From Pampus argenteus (taxonomy: Eukaryota; Chordata; Actinopteri; Scombriformes; Stromateidae): a DNA stretch of 64,000 bases. The notes under the pieces were generated by a model. The model searched no databases. It had not been told where the DNA came from and saw nothing but the letters and a program-made list of their open reading frames with translations. The position numbers and the translations under genes were made by a program. Where the stretch lies: assembly GCA_036937835.1 (NCBI GenBank), contig CM072868.1:4340001-4404000 (forward strand). The letters are read 5' to 3'. This document shows, piece after piece, positions 53,099 to 64,000 of this stretch. The first letter of the stretch is position 1, and the number at the start of each line of letters is the position of its first letter.

Positions 53099-53116
53099 GC
53101 TGCTGCTGCTGCTGCT
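53099..53116. repeat. (CTG)n microsatellite
   Basis: Six CTG units. Confidence 0.9.
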
Positions 53117-55123
53117 AAAAGCACAAAAGCAACAACATAGTTACTGTGTTGACAGTCTCAGCTTCAAACTGAGGAACTGCTACTAAGAAGTGGCTCTAAA
53201 GAGTGAGAAACACAGATCAGTGCAGTAGTATTAATGGGAGTCCCTCTGCCAGGGAGCCTTGCTGACCTTGGTCTTATCTCTGCGACCTCATGCATGATTG
53301 ATAAATAAAAATGAAACTCGAGATGTCTTCCAAAAACCCGAGGTATCTTATCTCATTATGAGCTGGCTCTTCTGGCAAAAAAAAAATGAGAATAGGCCTG
53401 GTTGGTCTCAGTTGGGCAGGCATTTAATTTTTCAGCACATCTACTGTTTACACACTGTCAGACAGGGACTAGAGATACAAAACAATGTCTCTCTGACTTC
53501 TCTACATCTCAAAAGACAATTGGATTCACTGATGGGTCAATAAATATTCCATCTCCACAGTAATAAAACCCGTGTATTGCTAGTGGTTGCCTGTCCTCCA
53601 CGTACAATGCAAAGTAAGTACTTCATGTGGGATTTTATAAATGCATCATCACTTTGCCTTGAGAAATGCGTTTATAGATGTGCTCATGAATTATTAAAAA
53701 ATAGAAAATACAGTGTTTACCACTGATATCACAAGGCCTCCTGAAGCTACAGCTGTGTATTCGATGTTGTCAGCATTAAAGTGTCATAGATGTGAGATGT
53801 AGTTTTCAGCTGTACGAATACTTTAATTAGCTAACAACCTATTATGACAGGTAAAGATAAAAATAGCTGTGTAACATTATTTTTTTTCCTTTTCATAACA
53901 GGGAATATTGTTTCAAGCTGTTAATCAATAATCCTCCCAGTCATTGAGACTGTCTGGAAATGTTTATTCATAGATCTCATATTCTCAGATTGCTGATAAC
54001 TTCAAGATGAATTACTCCGCCGCAGTGTATGTAGCTATTAGTAGTCCATTCATAGGACCTACCAGAGGGTTTTACCGACCAGGTTGCAACATAAAACCAG
54101 AGGAGTAGTTTTCTCGTCTCTGCCTACGGTCTGCCTGTGAGTGATGATTACCCGTGTAATTACTTCCATGAACATATCCACTAACAGAAAACCATGTGCA
54201 GTATATTATTTCATAACACACTGAGGTAGTAACATTGTTTGGTATGACTACGGCAAGTCAAAATTCAAAATGATTTTTACTGTGTGTTATTATTGGTACC
54301 TTTAAGCAGATGTACTATGGCATTAGATGAGTCAGACTGTTTGTTGGTTCACACAAAAGATTTGTCTCCCTCTTTGTGTGCCACAGCCAACTGGTTTCAT
54401 ATAAATAAGCACAAAATGTATTTTGCAGGGATTAAGGGAAGAGATATTTCTTACTTCTTCAAATGTGTTTAACTGCTCTTTATAGTAAAAAGCCGCGTAG
54501 CTCAAGTTACAGGAACTGGACTCAAGCAGGTTTACAGGTTAGGTATGTGGTATGTGTAGGATTGAATATCGCAGCAGAGTTTTGGTGTTGGCTTTTGTTA
54601 TCCAAACACTAATCTAGATGAAAAAGGTCTCCATCAGAGCCTCACTGTGTCCAGCTAACTGCATGTTGTTTTCTCCACCGGACGACCAGGGGCAAATACT
54701 ATATTTACACACACAGCCATTTTAAATTTAATTTCCTCCTTTAAGGACAAGCTGTTTTTAGGTTGTTTTTAATCATGTTGCATTCTGTTTGTCGTTATGA
54801 TCCAATATGATATATGTTGGGTTTTTTTGGGGTTTTTTTGTGTGTGTGTTATCTCACCTGCACAAATTATAACATTATTTTCCTTTAAGGGAAAACTTTG
54901 GCATTTTTCAATCTGGACCCTATTTTCTCATCATTTTAGGTCAAACAAATTTTTGAAATCAGTCCATTATTGAGCAAAAGTACTTCAGTATAATACATTT
55001 ATGTATTTAATTTCAATTTTAAGTAATTAATGACACATTTAAGTAATTATTTAATAATATATTTTTATTTAATTAAGGCATTTTTACTCCTCCATACTTT
55101 GATTGTGATTATAAATATCTGAC

Positions 55124-55830
55124 AACTTCACTGCGCATATTCATCCGCGTGTCTGTTCCATGTAATGAGGCCGTGGACTAACTGCCTGTAGCAGCATTAT
55201 AGCTAACTTCACACCGATCTATATCCGGGGCAGCCTGCACATTAATTTGTATATATTTGAGGCTGTAGATATCTCACTGTCTGTTCATGTTAGAGAGGTA
55301 ACAGTCATACAGTTAGTTACATGTTAAAATCACGTTTTTCTTACCGTGTGGAGGTGAACGTTTGGTCCGGCTAGCTTCTCTCTTTCCATCACGGAGGTGT
55401 CTTTTGGATGACACTGGTACTATTTACTGTAAATCTATGTGTAGCAGCTACACAGTTGGGATTATTCCAGGAACATTTCCAGATTTTCCGAGTCTGGCAG
55501 CAAAAGTTTCGGACTTTACAGGAAAAGTTTTCTTCTTCCGTCATCAGAGAGCAGAGACCGCGGCAGAGGTAACGGTACTATATGCTGTCTTCTCTCCTGT
55601 TGTTGTCTTTTTGCTTCAGTTTTTTTATTTTCCTCTTTTTTTATTTCCACGGGATAATCCACCATTGTACTAACTATTTTTTTGTACAGTCTACCCGCGG
55701 TGAAAAGTGGGTGAATGTAAAGCCTCAACACACGTAAATAAACCGACGTGCGCGGATGAATATGTTTAGTGAAGTTAGGTTAGGTTAGCCCGCGAAATGA
55801 CCCGGATATTAACCCCTCTGCCGTTAGCAA
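55124..55830. other. CpG-rich island bounded by a 26-bp inverted repeat
   Basis: CpG density is clearly higher than in the neighbouring kilobases, with motifs such as CCGCGG, GTGCGCGG and CCCGCG. The arms at 55124-55149 and 55751-55776 match in inverted orientation at 23 of 26 positions, the only differences being a central GCG versus AAA. No target-site duplication is evident outside the arms, so a transposon is not proven. Confidence 0.4.
55345..55600 (-). other. Possible distal untranslated first exon
   Basis: On the minus strand this segment starts near a CpG-rich stretch containing CGGAAG (an ETS-type site) and ends CACACG|GTAAGA, with GT at 55344-55343, a good donor. No protein homology is visible; open frames on both strands look random. 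It could be an alternative distal first exon of the teneurin gene, the start of a non-coding RNA, or a chance donor inside a mobile element. The right boundary is a guess. Confidence 0.25.
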
Positions 55831-55984
55831 TGACCGCAAATAAACTTTATTTAATTGTTTATTTATTTTCAAATGACGTTATTGAAAAAGGTTGTATGAA
55901 TAAATGTACATAAAACAACAGACACGTGCTTCAATATTTACAAACATTAATTAAAACTATAAATAAATCACAATTAACTAAGGG

Positions 55985-56110
55985 TATTCTCAACCGCTCA
56001 ATTAAACTTTATTTATAAATCACCTTTCATACAAAAAAACCCACGCAGGACTAAAAAAAAACACAGAAAAACAGAAATAAATAAATTTTAAAATAAATCT
56101 TTTGCAAGAC
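55985..56110. repeat. Repeat fragment, 'tttatttata...cctttcata' type
   Basis: The segment AACTTTATTTATAAATCACC followed by TTTCATACAAAAAAACCCAC resembles the start of common teleost elements reading 'tttatttatatagcgcctttcata'. It then decays into A-rich sequence. Confidence 0.35.
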
Positions 56111-57348
56111 TTAATAATAATGCAGTAAAAGTGGTGATGGTTAATAATGTTACCAAGTGGGGGAATATATAATATAAATGGAAATAAAAGTTGGCCAAGA
56201 ATGCTTCCTTGAGGAATATCATATTTAATATCACAACTGTTTAATGTTACTGTTGTTGTCAGACAATTATAATAACAATCTGAGCCTGTCAGTGTCAACT
56301 ATAAGTACTTTTAATAGCTGTGCATTGATGGTGCACAATTGTCCCTTATTTTACAATACAGCCCAACCCCTGACTTAAAAACTCTTGTCCCCCATTATAG
56401 TCACTTAGAGCTAAAATAATAGGAATATAAGGTCCAGATTAAAAAAAAAAATCCAAAGTTTCAGATATTAAAGGTGTTTAACAGTCTGTGAAGTTTGATT
56501 AATATGCAAAAGAGTCAGTTAAAACAATTCAAATCAAAGTGAGATGAGGTTTTATGGATATTTTAATATTTCAGACATCATACTGTAAAAGCTAATCAGT
56601 GTCTTAGTCTAGTAATTATGGTGCTAAATCTAAACATTTTGTGGAAGTGATGAAGAATTATCTCTTAAGAAGCTCTTTCTAATCTGACGATGGAGGACAT
56701 CTGAGGTCTTTTATTTCCTTCTTGTTGCGTCTCCTTCTCGAACAGATGTTGCAGCATGACAGAAAATGTTTTAGCAGCATCGCTGTGTAGTTTTGATTGA
56801 TGACGAGAAAGTTTCACCCTGTACTCGTGGCTATGACCTTGATGGTGCTAATGTTACATGTAGGCTTATCCTGACCTGTTACAGATAAAGAGGCCAAACT
56901 CATCAGCATATCCTCACTGTCGGTCAGCCTGTTCCACCACAAAGTATCCAGCGAGTTGAAGGACATGGCTCCAACAATACAAGAGGAACCTTAAGGTAGC
57001 TTCATTAAGAATATTCACAGGCACACTATTCATTTAAATCACACAACTGTACATGTTAGGTGTGCATTCAGTGCGCTATTTTGAGGTACACTAATACTGA
57101 TGTAGTCATGTTTGCAATAATGGAATACTGACTTTACAATTGGACAATCTAGTGGCTTCATTCACTTCATGATACAAAAGTTTCCCCCCGAAACGGTCAC
57201 TGATCTGTTAAATTGAATTTATATTTATTCATGAGCTGCCAGCTGCAAAGGTTATCCATGCAGGTAGCAGAGGAGTGTAGCCATGTGATACCCAGTAATG
57301 TCAGCAGAGTAGTAACTGTAGTTATGTGTTACTAAACATCTTCATAGC

Positions 57349-57387
57349 AAAAAAAAAAAGATTATAACTTTTTTTTTTTTTTTTTTT
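57349..57387. repeat. Facing poly(A) and poly(T) tracts
   Basis: Eleven A residues, a 9-nt spacer, then 19 T residues; the arms can pair as a hairpin. Confidence 0.85.
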
Positions 57388-58566
57388 AAACACAAGCAGT
57401 GATCTCGTTATTAATCCTGTCCGGTATAGTTTTATGTTACGTTCAGGGTGTTCAGGCCCTTAAACTTAAAGAATAATGTTTAGTGTTGTATAGAATTTAA
57501 TGCTGTGGATAAAATAGCCAAAATTTCAAAGAGTTTATATAAAAGTTGGCACTTTCACATTCTGTTGTATATAAAATATTATTGTGGAAGTATGAAAATG
57601 TAACTGGATGAATCCCGTTCAAGTTTTATTGAAAACCGTTAATGTCCAAGAGTGTGTCTCATTGGCATTTGTGCAGATACAACTTCTTATATAAAAACAC
57701 GATTGCCTGGCGAGATATGCTAGAGACGTACATTCATATGGTCATAGATTCAACATTCAATCACTGAGTGCATTCAGGCAGCATGATCACAGTGTGCTGT
57801 ATAAAGGGCAAAGACACGGTTGTAACTGTAGACAGGATGTAGTGATTCTCCAGCGGTGAACTAGATCAGCATATCCTGAGATAATTATAAAGAATCGAAA
57901 GTGATGTGAAATGAATTATGAGCATTGCAGACATAATCCTTTGGGGCTTAAAAAGGGGCATCGTGTGGGAAGACTGAAGTCCCCACAGGGTTGGAAATGA
58001 CGTGAACAGTGACAGATTGTGCACTGAACACTGTTAGTGTTAATAATACCTGAGTGGATTTTTGCGCTCTGAGACGGAAATTATGCAAACCGCCACACCT
58101 TTTTAATACGTCCTCTTAATTTTGAAGCATCTATTGCAACTGACACAATAACGATGATCACCTAAAGTGAGAAACATTTCTTCTGTTACGCATCTAAAAA
58201 AGTATAAACCTCGAGGGAATGAATATAAGATGTTGTTTTTTATTCAAATTAAACAACAAAAAAGAAGAATATTAGTTGCATTTTTTTTTACCGAGACAGG
58301 AGTGACTCATTGTTTTTGGACAACAGAACAGATATACCAAAACTTTTTTTTTTTCAAAATTTCATTAGACCAGTATTAAAATCTTAAAACCACCTGTATG
58401 TTTGCTACCTCCACCTGCAGTCCGTGCCAACCGATCACTTTGGCCAATCTCTCGGTGCAGTAACCTGTAATCACTGTATGTGCCGAAGACTCCCAGCCCT
58501 CTCATGACATTTCAATCATCTCTCTCTATCAACACTAAGAGGCAGTTGCAGCTCTGCTCATCTTTC

Positions 58567-58584
58567 AAAAAAAAAAAAAAAAAA
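58567..58584. repeat. Poly(A) tract
   Basis: Eighteen consecutive A residues. Confidence 0.9.
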
Positions 58585-59842
58585 CATTTCTCAAGGCCAC
58601 ATCTATTTCACATCTAGACCTCTTCTATTATATAACAATATAACACATACTGTACGTGATGCTGTAGCGCTTCACTGTTTCACAGTAGTTGAAGTGTTCT
58701 TGAACTCGCAAGACTTTATTAGAAATGTTTGAATTTATGTTTTTAAAGTTGTTGCATTTTAATATATTTTTTAATAATAATTTTTTACAGGTGACACTAT
58801 TCTGCAGGTTTATGTCTGTCTATAGTAAAAGGGAATTAATCACTCATTTTCTATCATGTTCAAAATTTACTGTTAAGGGTCATTTCTATAGTGTTATCAC
58901 CTCTATAAATCCAGTAACTAAAATATACGAGGCAGTGTGTTTTGATAAGTAACAATTTAGAAACCAGTTAACTTTTAATTTTAAACTGACTCATTAGCAA
59001 AGAATTAGGTCTCCTGTGCTTTTGTGCACCCACCACGCCCACATCTCAACAACCTCTGTGTGGTGCAAGAACATAAAAGTTGAGACTCTGTTGCTGTCTG
59101 CAGGCTAGAAAACCGAGCCATGTATTTTTTATTTATTTATTTATTTTTATGTGTTGCATTGGAATGGTGCAACTGGCCTAATGGTATTTGCAATAGGCAA
59201 TATGAAACGCTCTGGAGTGGCTGGATGGCTGATGTGACGGCCTTGTTGTTGTGCTCATTTAAACCAGCCAATCTCGTTTGAGGTATGTCAGTTGTAAATG
59301 TACAAACGATCATAAAAGTTATTATGATAAAATCGGTACAGGTGAATGACAACGTGTCGTCGTCGTCTTCTTGTCTCACGCAAAGCTCTGAATTTATTAG
59401 GGTACATCAGGGTAAATAAAATGTGCAGACAAGTGTCAGTGTTGAGTTCTGTCTATTTCAGAAACGGGTCAATTTGCTACCGTGGACTTTTGAATTCATG
59501 TGAAATTGAAGCATTTTGTTTGCACAGACATTCAAATTTACAGTTTAGACAGTTACAGACACAACTGAAAGTAAAAATCAAGACAGATTGGAGTTTCTGT
59601 GTACTTTGTCTGCCATGTCTGTAAACTAGACCATAGTTTAGTCCTCTCTGGTATGCTATACAGGTAAATCTGACACATGGACCCTAATCAGCCAAAAATG
59701 GCCTTGAATTAATTTCACTGACAGAAAAATATCCTCCTCATAACATTCTCTGTCAAACTCTGTGAAATATATATCGCCTCGTTACATGTTTTTTTCCGGT
59801 GCAGCTTCTTAGTTTGCACTGCAACATTTTTTTTTTCATTGC

Positions 59843-59861
59843 TTTTTTTTTTTTTTTTTTT
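59843..59861. repeat. Poly(T) tract
   Basis: Nineteen T residues, with a shorter T-run just before it. Confidence 0.9.
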
Positions 59862-60999
59862 GATATATGAAACATATCGCAGTATGTCAGCATTTCTAAT
59901 AGGCGCCCGGTTAGAGCTGTTATTTAGTGTGAAACTGCATGTTTTTCTGAGTGACACTGTGGCACGGTTGTATTTATGAGCACATGCGTGTGTGTGCGCG
60001 TGTGTCTTTCAGCCGTTCATGTGAGCGAGCGTGTTCTCTAGTTAGGGCGCATACAGCTTGACTTTTAATCTAGTACCCAGTGACCATGTGACAATCAGAC
60101 TATGACATGACTCAGTTGTTGCTGTGTGATTTACTGTAATAACTTTCTCTCTCAGACGGCTGGGTTGTGATCACCACCGGGTTTAAAAAAACATCAAAAT
60201 TGAAATTCTACAAATGCTGATGCGACAGAAAGGAATGAAAGGACCTGCTGCTGTATCAATACTGACTACCGGTAATTATATTGACAGACACGGCAGTAAA
60301 TGATGCATGAAGCTGAAGCTGTAAATAGATTTTTGGCACACAAATTTCAGAGGTAAATTATAAAGTAGTGAATATGACTGCATCTGGAGGACTTGTAATT
60401 TTCAGTGACAGAATAGGTTAATGGATATTCGGATTCATTAAACATAATATCAGGTCAGTCACTGCTCCTAATAGTATTGAACACATTAAGGTAGCTATAA
60501 CCATGCATTTAAATGCAACTTTATCTAATTAAGTGGCAATGGTACTACTTGCATGTAAAATAGGGATTTTTTTGGGACCACATGTGTGTTGTAGTTAGAG
60601 AAAATTTCCAGACCCAAGCATTTCCACTGGTGACATCATTTGAACTTCTCAGACTCCTCCACATCCACAGAGAATATCATGCAACTTTTTTTCACAGAAT
60701 AAACAGTAGTCTTACATTTATTTTGAGAAAAATCAAGATGAGTGCCCTTTAGATAAATTGCCTAATTAGACTTATCATTTACTATAACATTGATGCTCTT
60801 CTATTAATGCAAACAGAACTGGCATCAATATTATCAAGGTCCTCGTCTCCCTTCTCTGAGTATTATACATGTTCTCCAATATAGTAGTGTTATATTATTA
60901 TATTACTTATGACTTTATCCTATGAAATATGTTCAGGCTTAATTAATCTACTGTTTTCTCTCCCATCTGTTGCATGTGTCACACAGTAAAGAGTCGATT

Positions 61000-61265
61000 G
61001 GGGAACATATTGCAACATACTCGCATACAGAGCAGCCACCACTGGCTCTTTACCTTGTGATTGTTTATTGCTTTCAGAATTATGTATCTAATTTGACTGG
61101 ATAAATACAGTTACTTAATTACGCAATTAAGGATGTGTTTGGCCAATTTAGCATGCAAGTCATTGGAGCAAAAGAAAACAGTTAGCTTCAATCACATGTG
61201 AGAAACTGTGATTTCCATAAGTTGGAAAGCAATTGGCTGCACTAAATATTTCCTGCATGCTTCTT
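61000..61265. promoter_or_regulatory. Candidate conserved enhancer with paired homeodomain site
   Basis: The block carries the near-palindrome TTAATTACGCAATTAA at 61115-61130, two TAATT cores in inverted orientation, as expected of a dimeric homeodomain site. The surroundings are complex and free of simple repeats (GGCCAATTTAGCATGCAAG follows). The role is inferred only. Confidence 0.25.
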
Positions 61266-61497
61266 CTTTTTTCCTTTTAGCTAAGTTGAGCTAAACAGTC
61301 AAAAGTTCACTTTAGTACTATATATCTAACCATTGGTAAGACCGTAAACGTGCTCATTTACCACGTGTTAGACCAGCTGTAAAAAAAAAAAAAAGTGCCT
61401 AATGGTGCGTCATAGTTACAAGGGTCATGCTGAACATCTGTGATGGCTGTGGCAAATGCAAAACAGTCAGCAGCATCAGTGTGAGGCAGCTCAGGGC

Positions 61498-61524
61498 TGT
61501 GTGTGTGTGTGTGTGTATATATAT
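61498..61524. repeat. (GT)n(AT)n microsatellite
   Basis: GT units followed by a short TA run. Confidence 0.9.
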
Positions 61525-62342
61525 GAGACCAACCTTGTTTGAAGTGCTGGATATGACTGGTATTGATGGCCCTGTGATACAGTATGGGACTTACTGTATG
61601 CCCTTTTGTGTGCTGCTCGCACTGATGCGATGCTTTGTTCCTGTTTAAATGGTGCTAATGTTGCAAAATGTAAATTACAACAATATGACCCTACTACCTG
61701 TGGCTCTGCCTCATTACTTCAGCAAAGATCAGCAGCAAGGATCAGTAATGTGTAGTCAGTTAGTCATCTTTAGTATGTCTCAGCTCTAAAATGGGACAGT
61801 TCTGTCCTTTTAATGTTCACCTACAGAGCACAGGTGACTGCTTATACCGAGAGTGATCCATTACATCTTCCATTCAAGGTCATTTTCAGTACGCCTCTGT
61901 GTTCTGATATCCATCTGCATGGCATATAATGGATGCCATTTGATGTTTTGTATGGCATTATACTCATCTAGTTTAAACCCAAGGCGATAGCTTCCAAGGT
62001 TCTAGTCTGACAACTGCTGATTTTCCTTTTGTTGTCAGAGCTCAAGCAGTTTTTGGGAGATTTGTGACCTCTTAAGCTGTCACTCTAACGAGTGTTGCTA
62101 ATTAAGTTACGGGTATCTGCCAAAGCTGTTTCTGTTTCTGAACATTGGGTTGATCTAACAAGTCAAATTGAGACATATTAGTTATTTATAATGTAGCAGA
62201 GGTAAAGAAAAAAAAAAAAGGATGGATGTATATTTTGATTAGACGGGTTTATTCTAACATCTGCATGGCTGCACTTCAGATCCTCTCGACCATTTACATC
62301 CAAAATGCTTTTGACCACTCTTGGCTTGAGTTAGAATATTGA

Positions 62343-62362
62343 TTTTTTTTTTTTTTTTTTTT
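62343..62362. repeat. Poly(T) tract
   Basis: About twenty consecutive T residues. Confidence 0.9.
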
Positions 62363-64000
62363 CTCTCCTCTTGATGACAACCAGGAGTCAGCTGTAATTG
62401 ATCCAAATCAATTAGAGCACCAAGTTTCCTGATAGCCATCAGGAAACTTCACAGTGTGAAAGCCAATAGTATCTGAGAATGCCCTCATTTACTTGTGTGC
62501 ACACAGACGCAGCTCTTAGCTGATGGCAAAGCACTTGAATTGATAAATTATCTATAAAGAGGGCTCAGGTCTGAGCAGGATATTATTATAGTTGCAAATT
62601 ATTTGATGCACCAAATTTGATATTTCCCTCGACACTGTGGCAGCAGAACATTCATTTCACCAACGTTGCTGTTTTTTATATTCGTTTTCATTTCATTTTA
62701 AATGTAGAAAATTGGCTCGCCATCACGCTCAACATGTAAATACATCTACACACAGTGTCCAACGATAGGAGAACAGAAGAGGAGGAGAAACAGACATTGG
62801 GTTGAATTTGTTTTGATCTGAGCGATTGTACATAACATGAATGTACAAAAACAATTGTTGTGCTGATGCTTTAGAAATGTAACCAACAAGACGTTCACAC
62901 TTTCCAGGGTACTTCTGGCTGCAGCGCTGAACGATATCACCTTCAATCACAGATTATTTCAGTACATTACATCTGTCAGTTCCTGGCTTTGTGTGTGTCC
63001 TTTATAGATAATGGTTTTTGGCGGATTTTGGAGTGTTTGATTCGCTGTACTCTACCACTGAAATATCCCAATAGAGGCCACTATGTTTTCTATTTTCATT
63101 CTTATTAGTATCTCATTTAATGTGGTGGGTTGTTTTTTTTTTTGGATCTGCAGGATTTGCACCATGTAGGCTACAACAGTATGAAAACAAATAGCGTTTT
63201 CTAATTTTATAAAAGCTCAAAACCAAACCTAGTGATTCACTGCCAGAACAGACGTGTCGTATTCATCATTGCCAATAACAGAAACCGTTTCTGGTACCCT
63301 GTTTTATCCTTCCCATATGTTAATAAGGCCTGTTTGCGCAAACATTTTCACACTTATTGCTCTTAGTGTTCATATTATCACGTGGGTTCACAAGCGATTC
63401 TCTTAGACGTAATATTAACAACGGTTTTTGCTCAATAAAACATTAAAACGAGGAAAAGTCTCTCCTATTCTGATAGGATAACTATGTATGCACCACACAA
63501 GCACAGATTATTACAATGCAACAGAATTATCAGAGACAGTAGCAGACCACTACAGGCTGTCCATTATCATTGTTTTTGGCTGGTTTCACATGTCTTCAGG
63601 CAAAAAATATGTTTGCAGGGTCAATCACCTGCCACCTACTCAGTCTGAGTAATTGGAAGTGACAACTGTTACATATTGCATTTCCAGCAGAGAGGAAATT
63701 TGGTTAGTGGTTCTGTGCTTCAGTAAATACTTATTGCATCAGCAGGGTCCTTTGCGCTTTACATAAGCAGCTGCTCAAATGACCTCAAGATGCCGTAGCA
63801 ATGAATTTACATTACATACTGCGTCTACCAGTGGCCAATAAAAAAAAAACCTCAGAGGAAATCTCGTCTACTTGACATGTAGGTAAAGAAGCGGCTGACA
63901 GGAAAAACACATATACAGTACGTGAAAAATTGCAGAGACCGTTAAATAAAATATATGGTAAAAAAAATAAATAGTATATATTGTATAGTAGGATTCAAGT

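Larger units (their letters stand above)
36311..55123. other. Non-coding stretch, intron or upstream intergenic DNA
   Basis: No coding exon is recognised on either strand. Contents: poly(A) near 36411, (AT)n at 38491, a G/GGT-rich run at 41488, (GAT)n at 43250, (CA)n at 47321, an old repeat at 47550, decayed (ACT)n with a MITE-like element at 48.5-49.0 kb, (CTG)n at 53099, and several complex blocks that may be conserved regulatory DNA. If transcription begins at the 35.7-36.3 kb candidate exon, this is intergenic; if it begins at 55.3 kb or beyond, it is intron. Confidence 0.5.
55831..64000. other. Non-coding stretch to the right edge
   Basis: AT-rich DNA without recognisable exons. It holds a repeat fragment at about 55.99 kb, facing poly(A)/poly(T) tracts at 57.35 kb, poly(A) at 58.57 kb, poly(T) at 59.84 and 62.34 kb, (GT)n(TA)n at 61.5 kb, and a homeodomain-motif block at about 61.1 kb. 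No CDS is supported. Confidence 0.5.

Noticed and set aside
55362..55673. 103-codon open frame on the plus strand within the CpG-rich island
   Set aside because: The start region looks gene-like (MVRLASLFPSRR), but the C-terminal half is hydrophobic T-rich low complexity and no family is recognised; probably a by-product of base composition.
55774..55788. GTTAGGTTAGGTTAG, telomere-like repeat
   Set aside because: Only two to three units and the unit is GGTTA, not the vertebrate TTAGGG hexamer; not an interstitial telomere.

Overview
The window is vertebrate, most likely teleost, genomic DNA. It is AT-rich, CpG-poor and dense in (CA)n, (TA)n and poly(A) tracts, with no long open reading frames. 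It carries fragments that look like common teleost interspersed repeats. The only protein-coding sequence I can support is two small exons on the minus strand, joined by canonical GT/AG splice sites. They encode the first 165 residues of a teneurin, and the residue pattern fits teneurin-4 (tenm4) best. The teneurin family assignment is secure; the paralogue is likely. The exact species is not determined, although the repeats suggest a percomorph-type fish.

Layout, reading the gene on the minus strand from right to left. About 55.85-64 kb is non-coding with simple repeats and one conserved-element-like block near 61.1 kb. About 55.1-55.85 kb is a CpG-rich island with a 26-bp inverted repeat (23/26 matches) and a possible minus-strand first exon. 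About 36.3-55.1 kb is non-coding, with degraded repeats and a possible enhancer near 46.4 kb. About 35.2-36.3 kb is a second CpG-enriched block with AGC, GGA and GAA tracts (minus sense) ending in a good donor site at 35725/35724, my best candidate for an untranslated first exon of the teneurin gene. From 8,039 to 35,725 is a long intron. The start-codon exon is 7,752-8,038, followed by a 929-bp intron (6,823-7,751), the second coding exon 6,550-6,822, and intron sequence from 6,549 to the left edge. The remaining exons (proline-rich cytoplasmic part, transmembrane segment, EGF, NHL and YD/Rhs-type ectodomain) must lie beyond position 1.

The two exons carry the N-terminal half of the cytoplasmic domain of a type II membrane cell-adhesion protein. 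The start codon is well defined: it has a strong Kozak context and an in-frame stop codon upstream within the same exon. A short overlapping upstream ORF also covers it. The 273-nt second exon is a phase 1-1 exon, so it could be skipped without a frameshift.

I found no bacterial or phage system, CRISPR array, tRNA, rRNA or intact transposase. Observations beyond the gene concern candidate promoters, candidate conserved enhancers, a small MITE-like element, related old repeat copies and a G-rich quadruplex-prone stretch. They are inferences from reading the sequence and need alignment or RNA data.
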